64,000 nucleotides of DNA from Lentibacillus siamensis (lineage in GTDB: Bacteria > Bacillota > Bacilli > Bacillales > Amphibacillaceae), in assembly GCF_039522605.1 (NCBI RefSeq), contig NZ_BAAADS010000010.1, forward strand, positions 1 to 64,000, in the 5' to 3' direction. Both the position numbers and the translations under genes were made by a program. This document shows positions 52,367-61,169 of this stretch, one piece after another. How positions within the stretch are numbered: the stretch's first letter is position 1; the number at the start of each line of letters is the position of its first letter. A model generated the notes under the pieces. That model was not told where the DNA came from and did not search any database. It saw only the letters and a program-made list of their open reading frames with translations.

Positions 52367-52627
52367 GTGAGTAATTCCCGGAAAGATCCTTTCGATCAAA
52401 TACAGCAGCAGGCGAATGTAAATCCAGACCAAATTTATAAAGTCGCTGAATCCGTTAAAAATGCTGATTTTTCCGATGAAACAACGGTTAGGGCATTGGT
52501 TCAGAGACTTGCAAAAATAGCCGGAAAGCCCATTTCAAAAGCGAAAGAGGATAAGATTGTACAATCCATCACAGAGAACAATATGCCAATTGATATGCAA
52601 TCATTGAATCAACTGTTTAAAAAGTAG
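52367..52627 (+). CDS. spoVIF: Stage VI sporulation protein F-like
   Basis: This 86-residue helical protein matches the SpoVIF (YjcC) family, with DPFDQIQQQANVNPDQIYK at the start and EDKIVQSI in the C-terminal half. In B. subtilis SpoVIF acts in late coat assembly under sigma-K. The GTG at 52367 follows AGGGAGGC; an ATG at 52349 overlaps that site. It lies between gpsA and yphE, not the location I know for B. subtilis. Confidence 0.82.
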   Translation: MSNSRKDPFDQIQQQANVNPDQIYKVAESVKNADFSDETTVRALVQRLAKIAGKPISKAKEDKIVQSITENNMPIDMQSLNQLFKK

Positions 52628-52726
52628 CGATATTTAGGCAAGTGATGATGCAATTGGAAGTCTGCTCGCATAATATAAATCGCACAAGCATTCATGATAG
52701 AGTTGCTGTGGATTTTATTTAGTCAA

Positions 52727-52762
52727 CCGGGATGGAGTCAGCCCCCTCTGTCCCGGATTTTT
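52727..52762 (+). terminator. Terminator after spoVIF
   Basis: CCGGGA (52727-52732) pairs with TCCCGG (52751-52756), with an inner GAG/CTC pair, and T5 follows. The rest of the 338-base gap to yphE contains a loose direct repeat (ATACTCAGCGGGAAA and ATACTCAGGGAAA) but no gene. Confidence 0.75.
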
Positions 52763-52965
52763 AATTGCTCATAAATCGGTGATACTCAGCGGGAAACTAC
52801 CGGTACAAGCCCTGATCCATTCAACTAATACTCAGGGAAATACCAAGTTTTCTAATTCAAAATTGTGACGTTTTTTTGATCAAACTTATTATAAATATAT
52901 GAATCATGTGCAATATGTTATAATACGATGTGCAATTATGGAGTTTGAAGCGGGAGTGAATAAAA

Positions 52966-53163
52966 ATGTCTCAAAGTATGCTGAATATGTGGATTTCATT
53001 TGCCGGTATGGCACTCCTTCTACTTTCCATCGGTCTTATCCTGTTGAGCAGATATAAGCTGAGGGGATTGCTTGCAGGTATTGTTTCAGTATTGGCTTAT
53101 TTATCTTTAATACTTGGCGGAATTATCATTTTGTATATCGTGTTCAGCGGGCCGACGGGTTAG
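52966..53163 (+). CDS. yphE: YphE-like small membrane protein (DUF2768)
   Basis: This 65-residue protein consists of two membrane helices (about 8-27 and 34-59) and short tails. Position between gpsA and yphF-spoIVA and its size match YphE of B. subtilis, of unknown function. GGGAGTG precedes the ATG. It is 11 bases before yphF. Confidence 0.8.
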   Translation: MSQSMLNMWISFAGMALLLLSIGLILLSRYKLRGLLAGIVSVLAYLSLILGGIIILYIVFSGPTG

Positions 53164-53174
53164 GAGGATCTTCC

Positions 53175-53903
53175 ATGAAAGTTACATATTTTCATCTAAG
53201 TATTGCATTAATCTTCACAATTTTATTAAGCGGCTGTCTGTACCCGGAAAGTGAGATGCCCAAAAATCAGGTTCCGAACGAAGCCCAACTGGAAATGGTG
53301 CAATCAGCGGTTGATACGTATCAGAAACAGACACAGGGATTACTTCCAATTAAGACCAAAGAACAGGATACACCAATCTTCCGAAAATACCTAGTTAATT
53401 TCAAGAAATTATTGGAACGCAATATTATATCGGAAATTCCAGGTACCGCTTATGAAAATGGTGGTGTTTACCAATATACAATTATCCATGCCGAAAAAAA
53501 CCCAAAAGTGAAATTAATTGACCTGCGGGTAATAGATGCTATTCGTGAACTTAATATCAAATTAAATATGTACCGGAATGAGCATCTCTATCCACCATTT
53601 GGCAAAAGAATTTCAGAAGGGGTTTTTAAAATTGATTACGAAGAATTAGGGCTTGACGCGGAACCATATGTTATCAGCCCGTATTCGCATAAAAATCTCC
53701 CCATTGTTATGGATACAGAAGGGAATCTTTATGTGGACTACCGGATTGATTTAAATGCTGCATTGAAAGAATATGATCACGATTATAAGAAGGGGGATGA
53801 TATTCGTTATTTATTAGCGGAACATTCACCTTTTGTGCCAGCTTATTCGTTACCATATACGGTTAAAAACGGAGAACCGGTTTTTCTTCCTCAGGAGAAT
53901 TAA
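53175..53903 (+). CDS. yphF: YphF-like lipoprotein
   Basis: This 242-residue protein has a lipoprotein signal peptide with the lipobox LLSGC at about residues 17-21. The mature part is hydrophilic, with no catalytic motif that I recognise. It corresponds to YphF, found upstream of spoIVA in Bacillus and of unknown function. TAGGAGG lies just before the ATG. Confidence 0.82.
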   Translation: MKVTYFHLSIALIFTILLSGCLYPESEMPKNQVPNEAQLEMVQSAVDTYQKQTQGLLPIKTKEQDTPIFRKYLVNFKKLLERNIISEIPGTAYENGGVYQYTIIHAEKNPKVKLIDLRVIDAIRELNIKLNMYRNEHLYPPFGKRISEGVFKIDYEELGLDAEPYVISPYSHKNLPIVMDTEGNLYVDYRIDLNAALKEYDHDYKKGDDIRYLLAEHSPFVPAYSLPYTVKNGEPVFLPQEN

Positions 53904-53917
53904 TATATCATAATACG

Positions 53918-53953
53918 TCCCTTGTAACATATATTGTGTTGCAAGGGATTTTT
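53918..53953 (+). terminator. Terminator after yphF
   Basis: TCCCTTGTAACA (53918-53929) pairs with TGTTGCAAGGGA (53937-53948) with one wobble, then T5. Confidence 0.88.
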
Positions 53954-54131
53954 AGTGAGGGCAAATAAAATATTCTTTTTTACTGCATTTATGTTACCGC
54001 AGGATTTGAACTTTATAAGATAAGCGCTTCCAATACAGTAAAAAGCACTTTCATCAGAATCCTTTTAACGAAAGCCAGGTTTTCCAGAAGTCATTTGGAA
54101 TTTATTTTTTATTCTTTTATCCAAAATCAAG

Positions 54132-54161
54132 TCATAATTTGGTGGGACAACATCATAGACT
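54132..54161 (+). promoter_or_regulatory. Candidate sigma-E promoter of spoIVA
   Basis: TCATAAT (54132-54138) and CATAGACT (54154-54161) resemble sigma-E elements, with ATA and CATA 17 bases apart; the -10 matches CATACAHT at 7 of 8. Known spoIVA genes are sigma-E dependent. The rest of the 320-base gap between yphF and spoIVA shows only the yphF terminator. Confidence 0.5.
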
Positions 54162-54223
54162 TGTAATGTCAATTATTCGCAGGTTATTCGGATTACCGGA
54201 AATGGAGATCGGGAGGGGATCGT

Positions 54224-55702
54224 TTGGAGAGAGTTGATATTTTTAAAGATATTTCGAAACGGACGAATGGAGATATTTATCTGGGAATTGTCGGTGCAGT
54301 CCGAACCGGAAAGTCTACCTTTATTAAACGCTTTATGGAGTCCGTAGTATTGCCGAATATTGAGGATGATGGTGAAAGAGGACGTGCTCATGATGAATTG
54401 CCTCAAAGTGCTGCCGGCAAGACAATTATGACGACAGAGCCGAAATTCATACCAAACCAGGCAGTATCCGTTCATGTCGACGAAGGTTTGGATGTAAACG
54501 TTAGGCTTGTTGATTGTGTTGGTTATGCAGTGGATGGTGCCAAGGGATTTGAAGATGAAAACGGACCACGAATGATTAACACCCCATGGTATGAAGATCC
54601 AATTCCTTTTCATGATGCTGCAGAAATTGGAACGAGAAAAGTTATCCAGGAACATTCCACAATTGGAGTTGTTGTTACCACCGACGGGACTATTGGTGAG
54701 ATTGAGCGGTCTGATTACCAGGAAGCTGAATCAAAAGTAGTAGAAGAACTGAAAGAGGTAGGAAAACCGTTTATTATGGTGGTCAATTCAACTCGTCCAA
54801 CCAGTCAGGAAACGGAATTGTATCGGCAGGAATTAACTGAAAAATATGATATTCCTGTACTGGCTATGAGCATTGAATCAATGACAGAACACGATGTGTA
54901 CAATGTTCTTCGGGAAGCACTTTATGAATTCCCTGTTTTAGAAGTAAATGTGAATCTCCCAAGCTGGGTCATGGTCCTCAATGAAGATCACTGGCTCAGA
55001 CAAAATTATCAGGATGCGATTCAATCAACCGTTCAAAATATTAAAAGACTTCGTGACGTGGACAGTATTGTTGGAGATTTCGAGGAGTACGACAATATTG
55101 CCACAGCAAATCTTGCGGGCATGGAAATGGGTGATGGTGTAGCAGAAATTGACTTACATGCACCGGATTATCTTTACGATGATATTTTGAAAGAAATTGT
55201 AGGTGAGCAAATACGCGGCAAAGATCACCTTCTCGAATTAATGCAGGACTTTGCACATGCGAAAAGAGAATATGATCAGGTGTCAGGGGCATTACAGATG
55301 GTAAAGCAAACCGGATATGGAATTGCCGCCCCTTCACTCAAAGATATGGAACTTGATGAACCGGAAATTATTCGCCAAGGTTCCAGATTTGGCGTAAGGC
55401 TGAAGGCAATGGCACCTTCCATTCATATGATCAAAGTGGAAGTGGAATCAGAATTTGCACCAATCATTGGTACGGAGAAACAGAGTGAAGAACTCGTCAG
55501 ATATCTGATGCAGGATTTCGAGGAAGATCCATTATCCATATGGGAATCAGATATTTTTGGCCGGTCATTAAGCTCGATTGTACGCGAAGGAATTCAGGCA
55601 AAAATAGCACTCATGCCAGAGAATGCACGGTATAAACTTAAAGATACACTGGAACGGATTATCAATGAAGGGTCCGGTGGATTAATAGCAATAATCCTGT
55701 AG
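54224..55702 (+). CDS. spoIVA: Spore coat morphogenetic ATPase SpoIVA
   Basis: SpoIVA polymerises on the forespore outer surface, using ATP, to form the basement layer of the coat. The 492-residue protein has an N-terminal TRAFAC-type ATPase domain with Walker A GAVRTGKSTFIKR near residues 24-36 and VDCVGYAVDGAKG as Walker B region, a middle domain and a conserved C-terminal tail that contacts SpoVM in the characterised protein. It starts at a TTG preceded by the strong GGGAGGGG. Length equals the B. subtilis protein. Confidence 0.95.
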   Translation: MERVDIFKDISKRTNGDIYLGIVGAVRTGKSTFIKRFMESVVLPNIEDDGERGRAHDELPQSAAGKTIMTTEPKFIPNQAVSVHVDEGLDVNVRLVDCVGYAVDGAKGFEDENGPRMINTPWYEDPIPFHDAAEIGTRKVIQEHSTIGVVVTTDGTIGEIERSDYQEAESKVVEELKEVGKPFIMVVNSTRPTSQETELYRQELTEKYDIPVLAMSIESMTEHDVYNVLREALYEFPVLEVNVNLPSWVMVLNEDHWLRQNYQDAIQSTVQNIKRLRDVDSIVGDFEEYDNIATANLAGMEMGDGVAEIDLHAPDYLYDDILKEIVGEQIRGKDHLLELMQDFAHAKREYDQVSGALQMVKQTGYGIAAPSLKDMELDEPEIIRQGSRFGVRLKAMAPSIHMIKVEVESEFAPIIGTEKQSEELVRYLMQDFEEDPLSIWESDIFGRSLSSIVREGIQAKIALMPENARYKLKDTLERIINEGSGGLIAIIL

Positions 55703-55729
55703 CAGCTGAACATAGTTGCTACTTTTTTT
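55699..55729 (+). terminator. Terminator after spoIVA
   Basis: GTAGCA (55699-55704) pairs with TGCTAC (55717-55722), followed by T7. The stop codon is inside the hairpin. Confidence 0.85.
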
Positions 55730-55806
55730 ATAGCATAAAATTCAGCAGCCTTGAAATCGTGTGTTTTTCATATTTAATTAATTTTTTTTTGAAGAACAGC
55801 AGGAAT

Positions 55807-55835
55807 TTGACATCTTCTGTCGTATAGTTTATAAA
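55807..55835 (+). promoter_or_regulatory. Sigma-A promoter of hbs with a long leader
   Basis: TTGACA (55807-55812) and TATAAA (55830-55835) are 17 bases apart, giving an untranslated leader of roughly 265 bases before hbs. Confidence 0.65.
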
Positions 55836-55884
55836 GAGGGTTATATTAACCTTTTAAATACAGTGCAGTTCCGGTTTTGCAGGA

Positions 55885-55914
55885 TTTTCCATAATCTGTG
55901 AATTTTATGGAAAA
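55885..55914 (+). promoter_or_regulatory. Leader hairpin upstream of hbs
   Basis: TTTTCCATAA (55885-55894) pairs with TTATGGAAAA (55905-55914) across a 10-base loop. It falls within the predicted hbs leader. Function unknown. Confidence 0.5.
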
Positions 55915-56107
55915 AATTAGCTGAGAATAAAATAAATACCGGAAAATTAGGCACTTATTGTTGAATTTTGCTTCAATCTCAGTTAATATAAGCCTTGTCA
56001 TCATTGAATTGGTGGCTTTGCGTATAAAAAATGACAAATTGGAAACAAATGAAATTAGATTGAATTTGTTCCAATGTTCATTGAATTTTTGGGAGGAGGT
56101 GAATATC

Positions 56108-56380
56108 ATGAACAAAACAGACTTAGTAAATGCAGTTGCAGAAAAAAGTGAGCTTTCCAAGAAGGATGCTACAAAAGCTGTAGATGCAGTATTCGAATCT
56201 GTCATGGATTCACTTAAACAAGGTGAAAAAGTACAATTAATTGGATTTGGGAACTTTGAAGTACGTGAGCGTTCTGCCCGTAAAGGCCGAAATCCTCAGA
56301 CAGGTGAAGAAATCAAAATTCCTGCAAGCAAAGTTCCTGCATTCAAACCAGGTAAAGCCCTAAAAGAAAGTGTTAAATAA
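56108..56380 (+). CDS. hbs: DNA-binding protein HU
   Basis: HU is the abundant nucleoid-compacting, DNA-bending protein. The 90-residue product begins MNKTDLVNAVAEKSELSKKD and carries the beta-arm signature GFGNFEVRERSARKGRNPQT. GGGAGGAGGTG lies just before the ATG at 56108; the upstream frame is leader. It is followed by a strong terminator. In B. subtilis mtrA (folE) and mtrB come next; both are absent here. Confidence 0.96.
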   Translation: MNKTDLVNAVAEKSELSKKDATKAVDAVFESVMDSLKQGEKVQLIGFGNFEVRERSARKGRNPQTGEEIKIPASKVPAFKPGKALKESVK

Positions 56381-56396
56381 TCGTACATAGGGCGTT

Positions 56397-56426
56397 AAAG
56401 GGCACGTGTTAACGTGCCCTTTTTTC
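56397..56426 (+). terminator. Terminator after hbs
   Basis: AAAGGGCACGT (56397-56407) pairs perfectly with ACGTGCCCTTT (56412-56422), then a T run. The rest of the 326-base gap to hepS shows only a small palindrome (GGAGATATTCTCC) and the hepS promoter. Confidence 0.9.
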
Positions 56427-56644
56427 TTTGCATAATATATTTTTCTGCAACCATCACGATGGAGATATTCTCCGATGATTACTCAGAATACGGATTTGCG
56501 GTGAAATCAGAAGTAAGAGCAGTAAGCCATGGAGGGAAGAGCAACAATTGTTTTAATTAAATTATTGGCTCCGTATGCCTCCAGCACCTTAGCTGCACTT
56601 CCGCTTTTGTTTTATTCAGCGATTTCTGATTATATATTATAATT

Positions 56645-56672
56645 ATGGAACACTTATAAAATGTGCTATAAT
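56645..56672 (+). promoter_or_regulatory. Extended -10 promoter of hepS
   Basis: TGCTATAAT (56664-56672) is a full extended -10 element; TGGAAC at 56645-56650 is a weak -35 with 16-base spacing. Confidence 0.55.
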
Positions 56673-56706
56673 GTCATTACTAATATGAATGTATGAAAGG
56701 GCACGG

Positions 56707-57513
56707 GTGGTTGGTTTGCAGACGTCCAATAAGGAACTGAGAAATCTCAGGTCATTAATACACGAAAAGATGCAGCACACATATTTGGAAAAGTATGTAA
56801 ATATACCGGAGATCGATGATAATAAGCTATTCCTTTTAAAAGAAATTTTGGATGATACGAATTTAACCAGGTTTCAAAAAGACAATTATATTACTACGAC
56901 GATGCTGGTTCAAATGGCCTTGGATACACACGATCTGGTTCCACAGACCAATAGCTCTGTACAAACTGATACGGAAAGAAAAGCTAAACAATTATCAGTA
57001 CTTGCTGGTGATTATTACAGTGGTTTATATTATTTGATTCTTTCGGGCATTGAAGACATTGAATTAGTTCATATGCTTGCAGCTGCGATAAAAGAAATAA
57101 ATGAATGTAAAATGCAATTATATTATAATAAAGAAACTTCATTACACGAATTTTTAACGATAATTAATAAAATTGATTCACTGTTGATTATGTATGTTGC
57201 GGAGTTTGTACAGGAAAAGGAAATAAGTTATATTACGGGCGGCTGGTTGCTCACGCAGAAGTTGCTGGAAGTGAAGCATAATTTGGAAATGGGTGATTCC
57301 CCATCATTATTCACATTCTGCTCAGGCAAATCAGATTTCGCTGATCAACTGACCAATTCGGAAGTGATCAACCGGTTAATCATGGATAATGTGGCCATTC
57401 TCAAAGACGCATTAAACAATTTTCCCGATCGTCTGACATCACTAAAAGCGGATTTGATGAACAGGTTAAATGACCAATTAACCAGCTCAAGAATAATTGT
57501 GGAAGAAGGGTAA
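56707..57513 (+). CDS. hepS: Heptaprenyl diphosphate synthase component I
   Basis: HepS is the small, non-catalytic subunit that pairs with HepT to make the C35 side chain of menaquinone-7. The 268-residue protein is largely helical and lacks DDxxD motifs. GTG at 56707 follows AAAGGG; TTG at 56716 is a near alternative. It ends 3 bases before menG, whose product uses the prenylated precursor. Confidence 0.85.
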   Translation: MVGLQTSNKELRNLRSLIHEKMQHTYLEKYVNIPEIDDNKLFLLKEILDDTNLTRFQKDNYITTTMLVQMALDTHDLVPQTNSSVQTDTERKAKQLSVLAGDYYSGLYYLILSGIEDIELVHMLAAAIKEINECKMQLYYNKETSLHEFLTIINKIDSLLIMYVAEFVQEKEISYITGGWLLTQKLLEVKHNLEMGDSPSLFTFCSGKSDFADQLTNSEVINRLIMDNVAILKDALNNFPDRLTSLKADLMNRLNDQLTSSRIIVEEG

Positions 57514-57516
57514 TCC

Positions 57517-58221
57517 ATGTATCAATCCAAAGAGGAACGCGTGCATCACGTTTTCGAAAAAATATACAATAATTACGATTCCATGAATTCAATTATATCG
57601 TTTAAACGGCATAAGGCATGGCGACGGGATGTTATGAAGCGAATGCAGGTTGCACCGGGTTCATCTGCATTGGATGTTTGTTGCGGTACGGGGGATTGGT
57701 CATTTTCACTGGCTGAGGCAACTGGTAAGGAAGGCACGGTGATTGGAATTGACTTCAGTTCCAATATGCTGTCAGTAGCTCGTGAGAAAAACAATAACGC
57801 ACAATATGAACATCTTTCATTTATTCAGGGTAATGCAATGAATCTGCCATATAATGATAATTCCTTTGATTACGTAACGATTGGCTTTGGGTTGCGAAAT
57901 GTTCCCGATTATATGACTGTCCTGAAAGAAATGTACCGGGTCGTGAAACCGGGTGGGAAAGTGGTATGTCTGGAAACATCCCAGCCGACCATGTTCGGTT
58001 TTCGACAAGGTTATTATTTTTATTTTCGGTTCATTATGCCGCTCATTGGCAGATTGTTTGCCAAAAGCTACAAGGAATACGCATGGTTACATGAATCTGC
58101 CAAGAATTTTCCTGATAAAAAGAAATTGAAGGATATGTTTTTGGAAGCGGGATTCAGCCGGGTACAGGTGAAAAGCTATACTGGCGGAGTGGCAGCCATG
58201 CATATGGGTGAGAAGAAATAA
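57517..58221 (+). CDS. menG: Demethylmenaquinone methyltransferase
   Basis: MenG performs the last methylation in menaquinone synthesis. The 234-residue SAM-dependent methyltransferase shows ALDVCCGTGDWSFSL (SAM binding, near residue 49), VIGIDFSSNML and the UbiE signature YVTIGFGLRNVPDY. It sits between the two subunit genes of heptaprenyl diphosphate synthase, so side chain and quinone methylation are expressed together. Confidence 0.95.
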   Translation: MYQSKEERVHHVFEKIYNNYDSMNSIISFKRHKAWRRDVMKRMQVAPGSSALDVCCGTGDWSFSLAEATGKEGTVIGIDFSSNMLSVAREKNNNAQYEHLSFIQGNAMNLPYNDNSFDYVTIGFGLRNVPDYMTVLKEMYRVVKPGGKVVCLETSQPTMFGFRQGYYFYFRFIMPLIGRLFAKSYKEYAWLHESAKNFPDKKKLKDMFLEAGFSRVQVKSYTGGVAAMHMGEKK

Positions 58222-58262
58222 ACGCAACGATTAGCGGGAACTCAATGTAAAAGGTGACGTGC

Positions 58263-59234
58263 ATGAAACTAAGTAAAACATATGGATATTTAAAAAAAGA
58301 ACTGGATACAATTGAACATGCATTAAACAATGCAATTCAAGCCGATCATACTGTGCTACGGGAAGCATCTTTACAATTGCTTCAGGCAGGGGGAAAACGC
58401 ATTCGCCCTGTTTTTGTCTTGTTATGCGGTCAGTTGGGGGATTACAATCTGGACCGGGTAAAAACGGTTGCGGTCTCTCTTGAACTGATACACATGGCGA
58501 CGCTAGTGCACGATGATGTAATCGACGATGCTTCATTGCGCAGAGGAAAATCCACCACAAAACAGTTATACGGAAATCGGGTTGCCATGTATACAGGGGA
58601 TTATATACTGGCCCGTGCATTGGAAAATATCACAACCATTCCCGATGTCAATGCTCATCAGGAATTATCCAAAACAATCGTCCAGGTTGTAGTCGGTGAG
58701 ATTGAGCAAATTAAAGATAAATTTGACTGGGACCAGAATCTCCGTGATTATTTGCGAAGAATAAGACGAAAAACTGCACTGCTTATAGCAACAAGCTGTA
58801 AGTTGGGTGCTATCGTTTCGGGGCTTTCGGAAACGGAACAAAAAAAGCTGTATCAGTATGGCTATTATATAGGGATGTCCTATCAAATTATTGATGATAT
58901 TCTGGATTTTACCTCTTCAGCAAATGAATTGGGTAAGCCTGCCGGAAATGATCTGCTTCAGGGTAATATAACACTGCCTGTCTTATTTGCAATGCAGGAT
59001 CCGGCATTTAAGAAGTTGCTCATGGAAACATTTGAGTCACCTGAAACAGTGACAGATGATGAAATGTCCAACGTAATTAAAAAACTGAAAACAACAGATG
59101 CGATCGAAAAATCGTATCAAATCAGCGATCACTATTTGAATAAAGCGCTATATGCTTTAAGCAGTATTCAGAATCATAAAGCCAAACAGACACTTGTAAA
59201 CATTGCCAAATATATAGGCAAAAGGCGTTCCTAG
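58263..59234 (+). CDS. hepT: Heptaprenyl diphosphate synthase component II
   Basis: HepT is the catalytic trans-prenyltransferase subunit. The 323-residue protein has GGKRIRPVFVLL, the first Asp-rich motif LVHDDVIDDASLRRGK near residue 84 and the second, QIIDDILDFTSS. AAAAGGTGA lies before the ATG at 58263. It completes the hepS-menG-hepT operon. Confidence 0.94.
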   Translation: MKLSKTYGYLKKELDTIEHALNNAIQADHTVLREASLQLLQAGGKRIRPVFVLLCGQLGDYNLDRVKTVAVSLELIHMATLVHDDVIDDASLRRGKSTTKQLYGNRVAMYTGDYILARALENITTIPDVNAHQELSKTIVQVVVGEIEQIKDKFDWDQNLRDYLRRIRRKTALLIATSCKLGAIVSGLSETEQKKLYQYGYYIGMSYQIIDDILDFTSSANELGKPAGNDLLQGNITLPVLFAMQDPAFKKLLMETFESPETVTDDEMSNVIKKLKTTDAIEKSYQISDHYLNKALYALSSIQNHKAKQTLVNIAKYIGKRRS

Positions 59235-59309
59235 ATTCATTGTTATTTACCACGAAGTTTGATAAACTTTTAAACGGTTGTGAAAATACATACTAAACGA
59301 GGTGCTAAT

Positions 59310-59756
59310 ATGGAAAAAACATTTTTGATGGTAAAACCAGATGGCGTTCAACGCAATTTGGTAGGGGAGATTGTAAATCGATTTGAACGTAAAGGATTTA
59401 AACTGGCCGGGGCAAAACTGATGCAAATCACGGATGAACTGGCCGAAAATCACTACGGTGAACATAAAGAACGTCCTTTCTTTGGTGAGCTGGTCAGTTT
59501 CATTACGTCCGGACCGGTATTTGCAATGGTTTGGGAAGGTGAGAACGTGATCACTACCGCCAGAGATATGATGGGAAAAACAAATCCGCTTGAAGCTGCA
59601 GCCGGAACAATCCGCGGCGATTACGGCATTACAGTTGGTAAGAATGTCATTCACGGTTCTGATTCACCAGAAAGTGCTGAACGCGAAATTGGCCTTTTCT
59701 TTAATGAAAATGACATTTTATCCTATTCAAAACAAGATAGTGAATGGATCTACTAA
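59310..59756 (+). CDS. ndk: Nucleoside diphosphate kinase
   Basis: Ndk equilibrates nucleoside di- and triphosphates. The 148-residue protein has the phospho-His in GKNVIHGSDSPESAEREI near residue 115. GAGGTG precedes the ATG at 59310. It follows hepT and is closed by a strong terminator. Confidence 0.96.
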   Translation: MEKTFLMVKPDGVQRNLVGEIVNRFERKGFKLAGAKLMQITDELAENHYGEHKERPFFGELVSFITSGPVFAMVWEGENVITTARDMMGKTNPLEAAAGTIRGDYGITVGKNVIHGSDSPESAEREIGLFFNENDILSYSKQDSEWIY

Positions 59757-59762
59757 TTATGA

Positions 59763-59795
59763 AAAAACCTCCGTATTTGTACGGAGGTTTTTGTG
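59763..59795 (+). terminator. Terminator after ndk
   Basis: AAAAACCTCCGTA (59763-59775) pairs perfectly with TACGGAGGTTTTT (59780-59792) around a 4-base loop. Confidence 0.93.
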
Positions 59796-60002
59796 TCTCC
59801 AAACGAAACTCCTATTTTTATGCCAATTAAATCAGCCCCAGCATAATACTTCGGCAAACATTTTAATTCAATTCGGATTTTTTTAGCGAAACCACTTTTA
59901 TCTCAGCATCGTATTTTTATGCAAAATAATGATGTTTTTTTCACAAAAGTAAAAACAAATATGATATAGTAATATGAAAATCCTGAAAAGGAGGATCTCA
60001 TT

Positions 60003-61169
60003 ATGCGCTACTTAACTGCAGGTGAATCACATGGAAAACAACTTACAACAATTATCGAAGGTCTTCCTGCCCGGATGCCGCTTACCATTGATGACATCAA
60101 TCAATCATTGCTTCGCAGGCAAAAAGGACATGGCAGAGGCAAACGAATGCAAATTGAAAAGGATTTGGCCGAAGTAACAAGTGGAGTTAGGCACGGATAT
60201 ACGCTTGGCTCTCCTGTTACGCTCGTCATTCATAATGATGATTTTAAGCATTGGAAAGATATCATGGGGGAAGCATCGCTGGAAGAGGATAAAAAAATCA
60301 GACGCACTGTCTCCAGACCAAGACCAGGGCACGCTGACTTAAATGGTGCATTAAAGTATGGCCACCGTGATATGCGGAATGTACTGGAACGTTCTTCAGC
60401 CCGCGAAACTGCTGCAAGGGTAGCAGCCGGAGCTGTTGCTAAAACATTGTTGAAGCAACTTGGGATTGAAATTTCAGGATACGTAAAGGAAATTGCCGGA
60501 ATTGTCGCGGAAGATTCCCCTTCACTTACTATGAAGGAAAGGCAGGATATGTCGGAATCATCTCCGGTTCGAACGTTGGATAAGCAAGTGGAGCAACCAA
60601 TGATGGATGCAATCGACAAAGCAAAAAAAGATGGCGATTCAATCGGTGGGGTTGTGGAAGTATGTGTGGAAGGGATGCCTGCCGGAGTCGGATCCTATGT
60701 CCATTATGATCGAAAACTGGATTCCCGCATTGCCGGCAGTGTTGTCAGCATAAATGCTTTTAAGGGAGTGGAATTCGGTCTCGGTTTTGAAGCAGCACGA
60801 CGAAATGGAAGTCAGGTTCATGATGAAATTGCCTGGAGTGAAGAAAAAGGTTATTACCGGAAAACGAATCGTCTGGGTGGATTCGAAGGTGGCATGACAA
60901 CCGGAATGCCAATCGTTGTTAAAGGTGTTATGAAACCTATTCCAACACTGTATAAGCCACTGCAAAGTGTTGATATTGATTCCAAGGAAGCTTTCAATGC
61001 CAGTATTGAACGATCTGATTCATGTGCTGTACCAGCGGCTTCAGTTGTGATGGAACATGTTGTGGCATTTGAAATTGCAAAAGCTGTTTTGGAACAATTT
61101 CCATTTGATCAGTTTCCGAATCTTGCAGAAGCCATCAATGATTACCGCGAAGAAATAAGGTGCTTTTAG
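60003..61169 (+). CDS. aroC: Chorismate synthase
   Basis: This FMN-dependent enzyme makes chorismate from EPSP (the gene is called aroF in B. subtilis). The 388-residue protein carries the signatures GESHGKQLTTIIEG, RPGHADLNGALKYGHRDMRN and RSDSCAVPAASVVMEHV. AAAGGAGG precedes the ATG. It starts aroC-aroB-hisC-tyrA; cheR, which lies between ndk and aroF in B. subtilis, is missing. Confidence 0.96.
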   Translation: MRYLTAGESHGKQLTTIIEGLPARMPLTIDDINQSLLRRQKGHGRGKRMQIEKDLAEVTSGVRHGYTLGSPVTLVIHNDDFKHWKDIMGEASLEEDKKIRRTVSRPRPGHADLNGALKYGHRDMRNVLERSSARETAARVAAGAVAKTLLKQLGIEISGYVKEIAGIVAEDSPSLTMKERQDMSESSPVRTLDKQVEQPMMDAIDKAKKDGDSIGGVVEVCVEGMPAGVGSYVHYDRKLDSRIAGSVVSINAFKGVEFGLGFEAARRNGSQVHDEIAWSEEKGYYRKTNRLGGFEGGMTTGMPIVVKGVMKPIPTLYKPLQSVDIDSKEAFNASIERSDSCAVPAASVVMEHVVAFEIAKAVLEQFPFDQFPNLAEAINDYREEIRCF

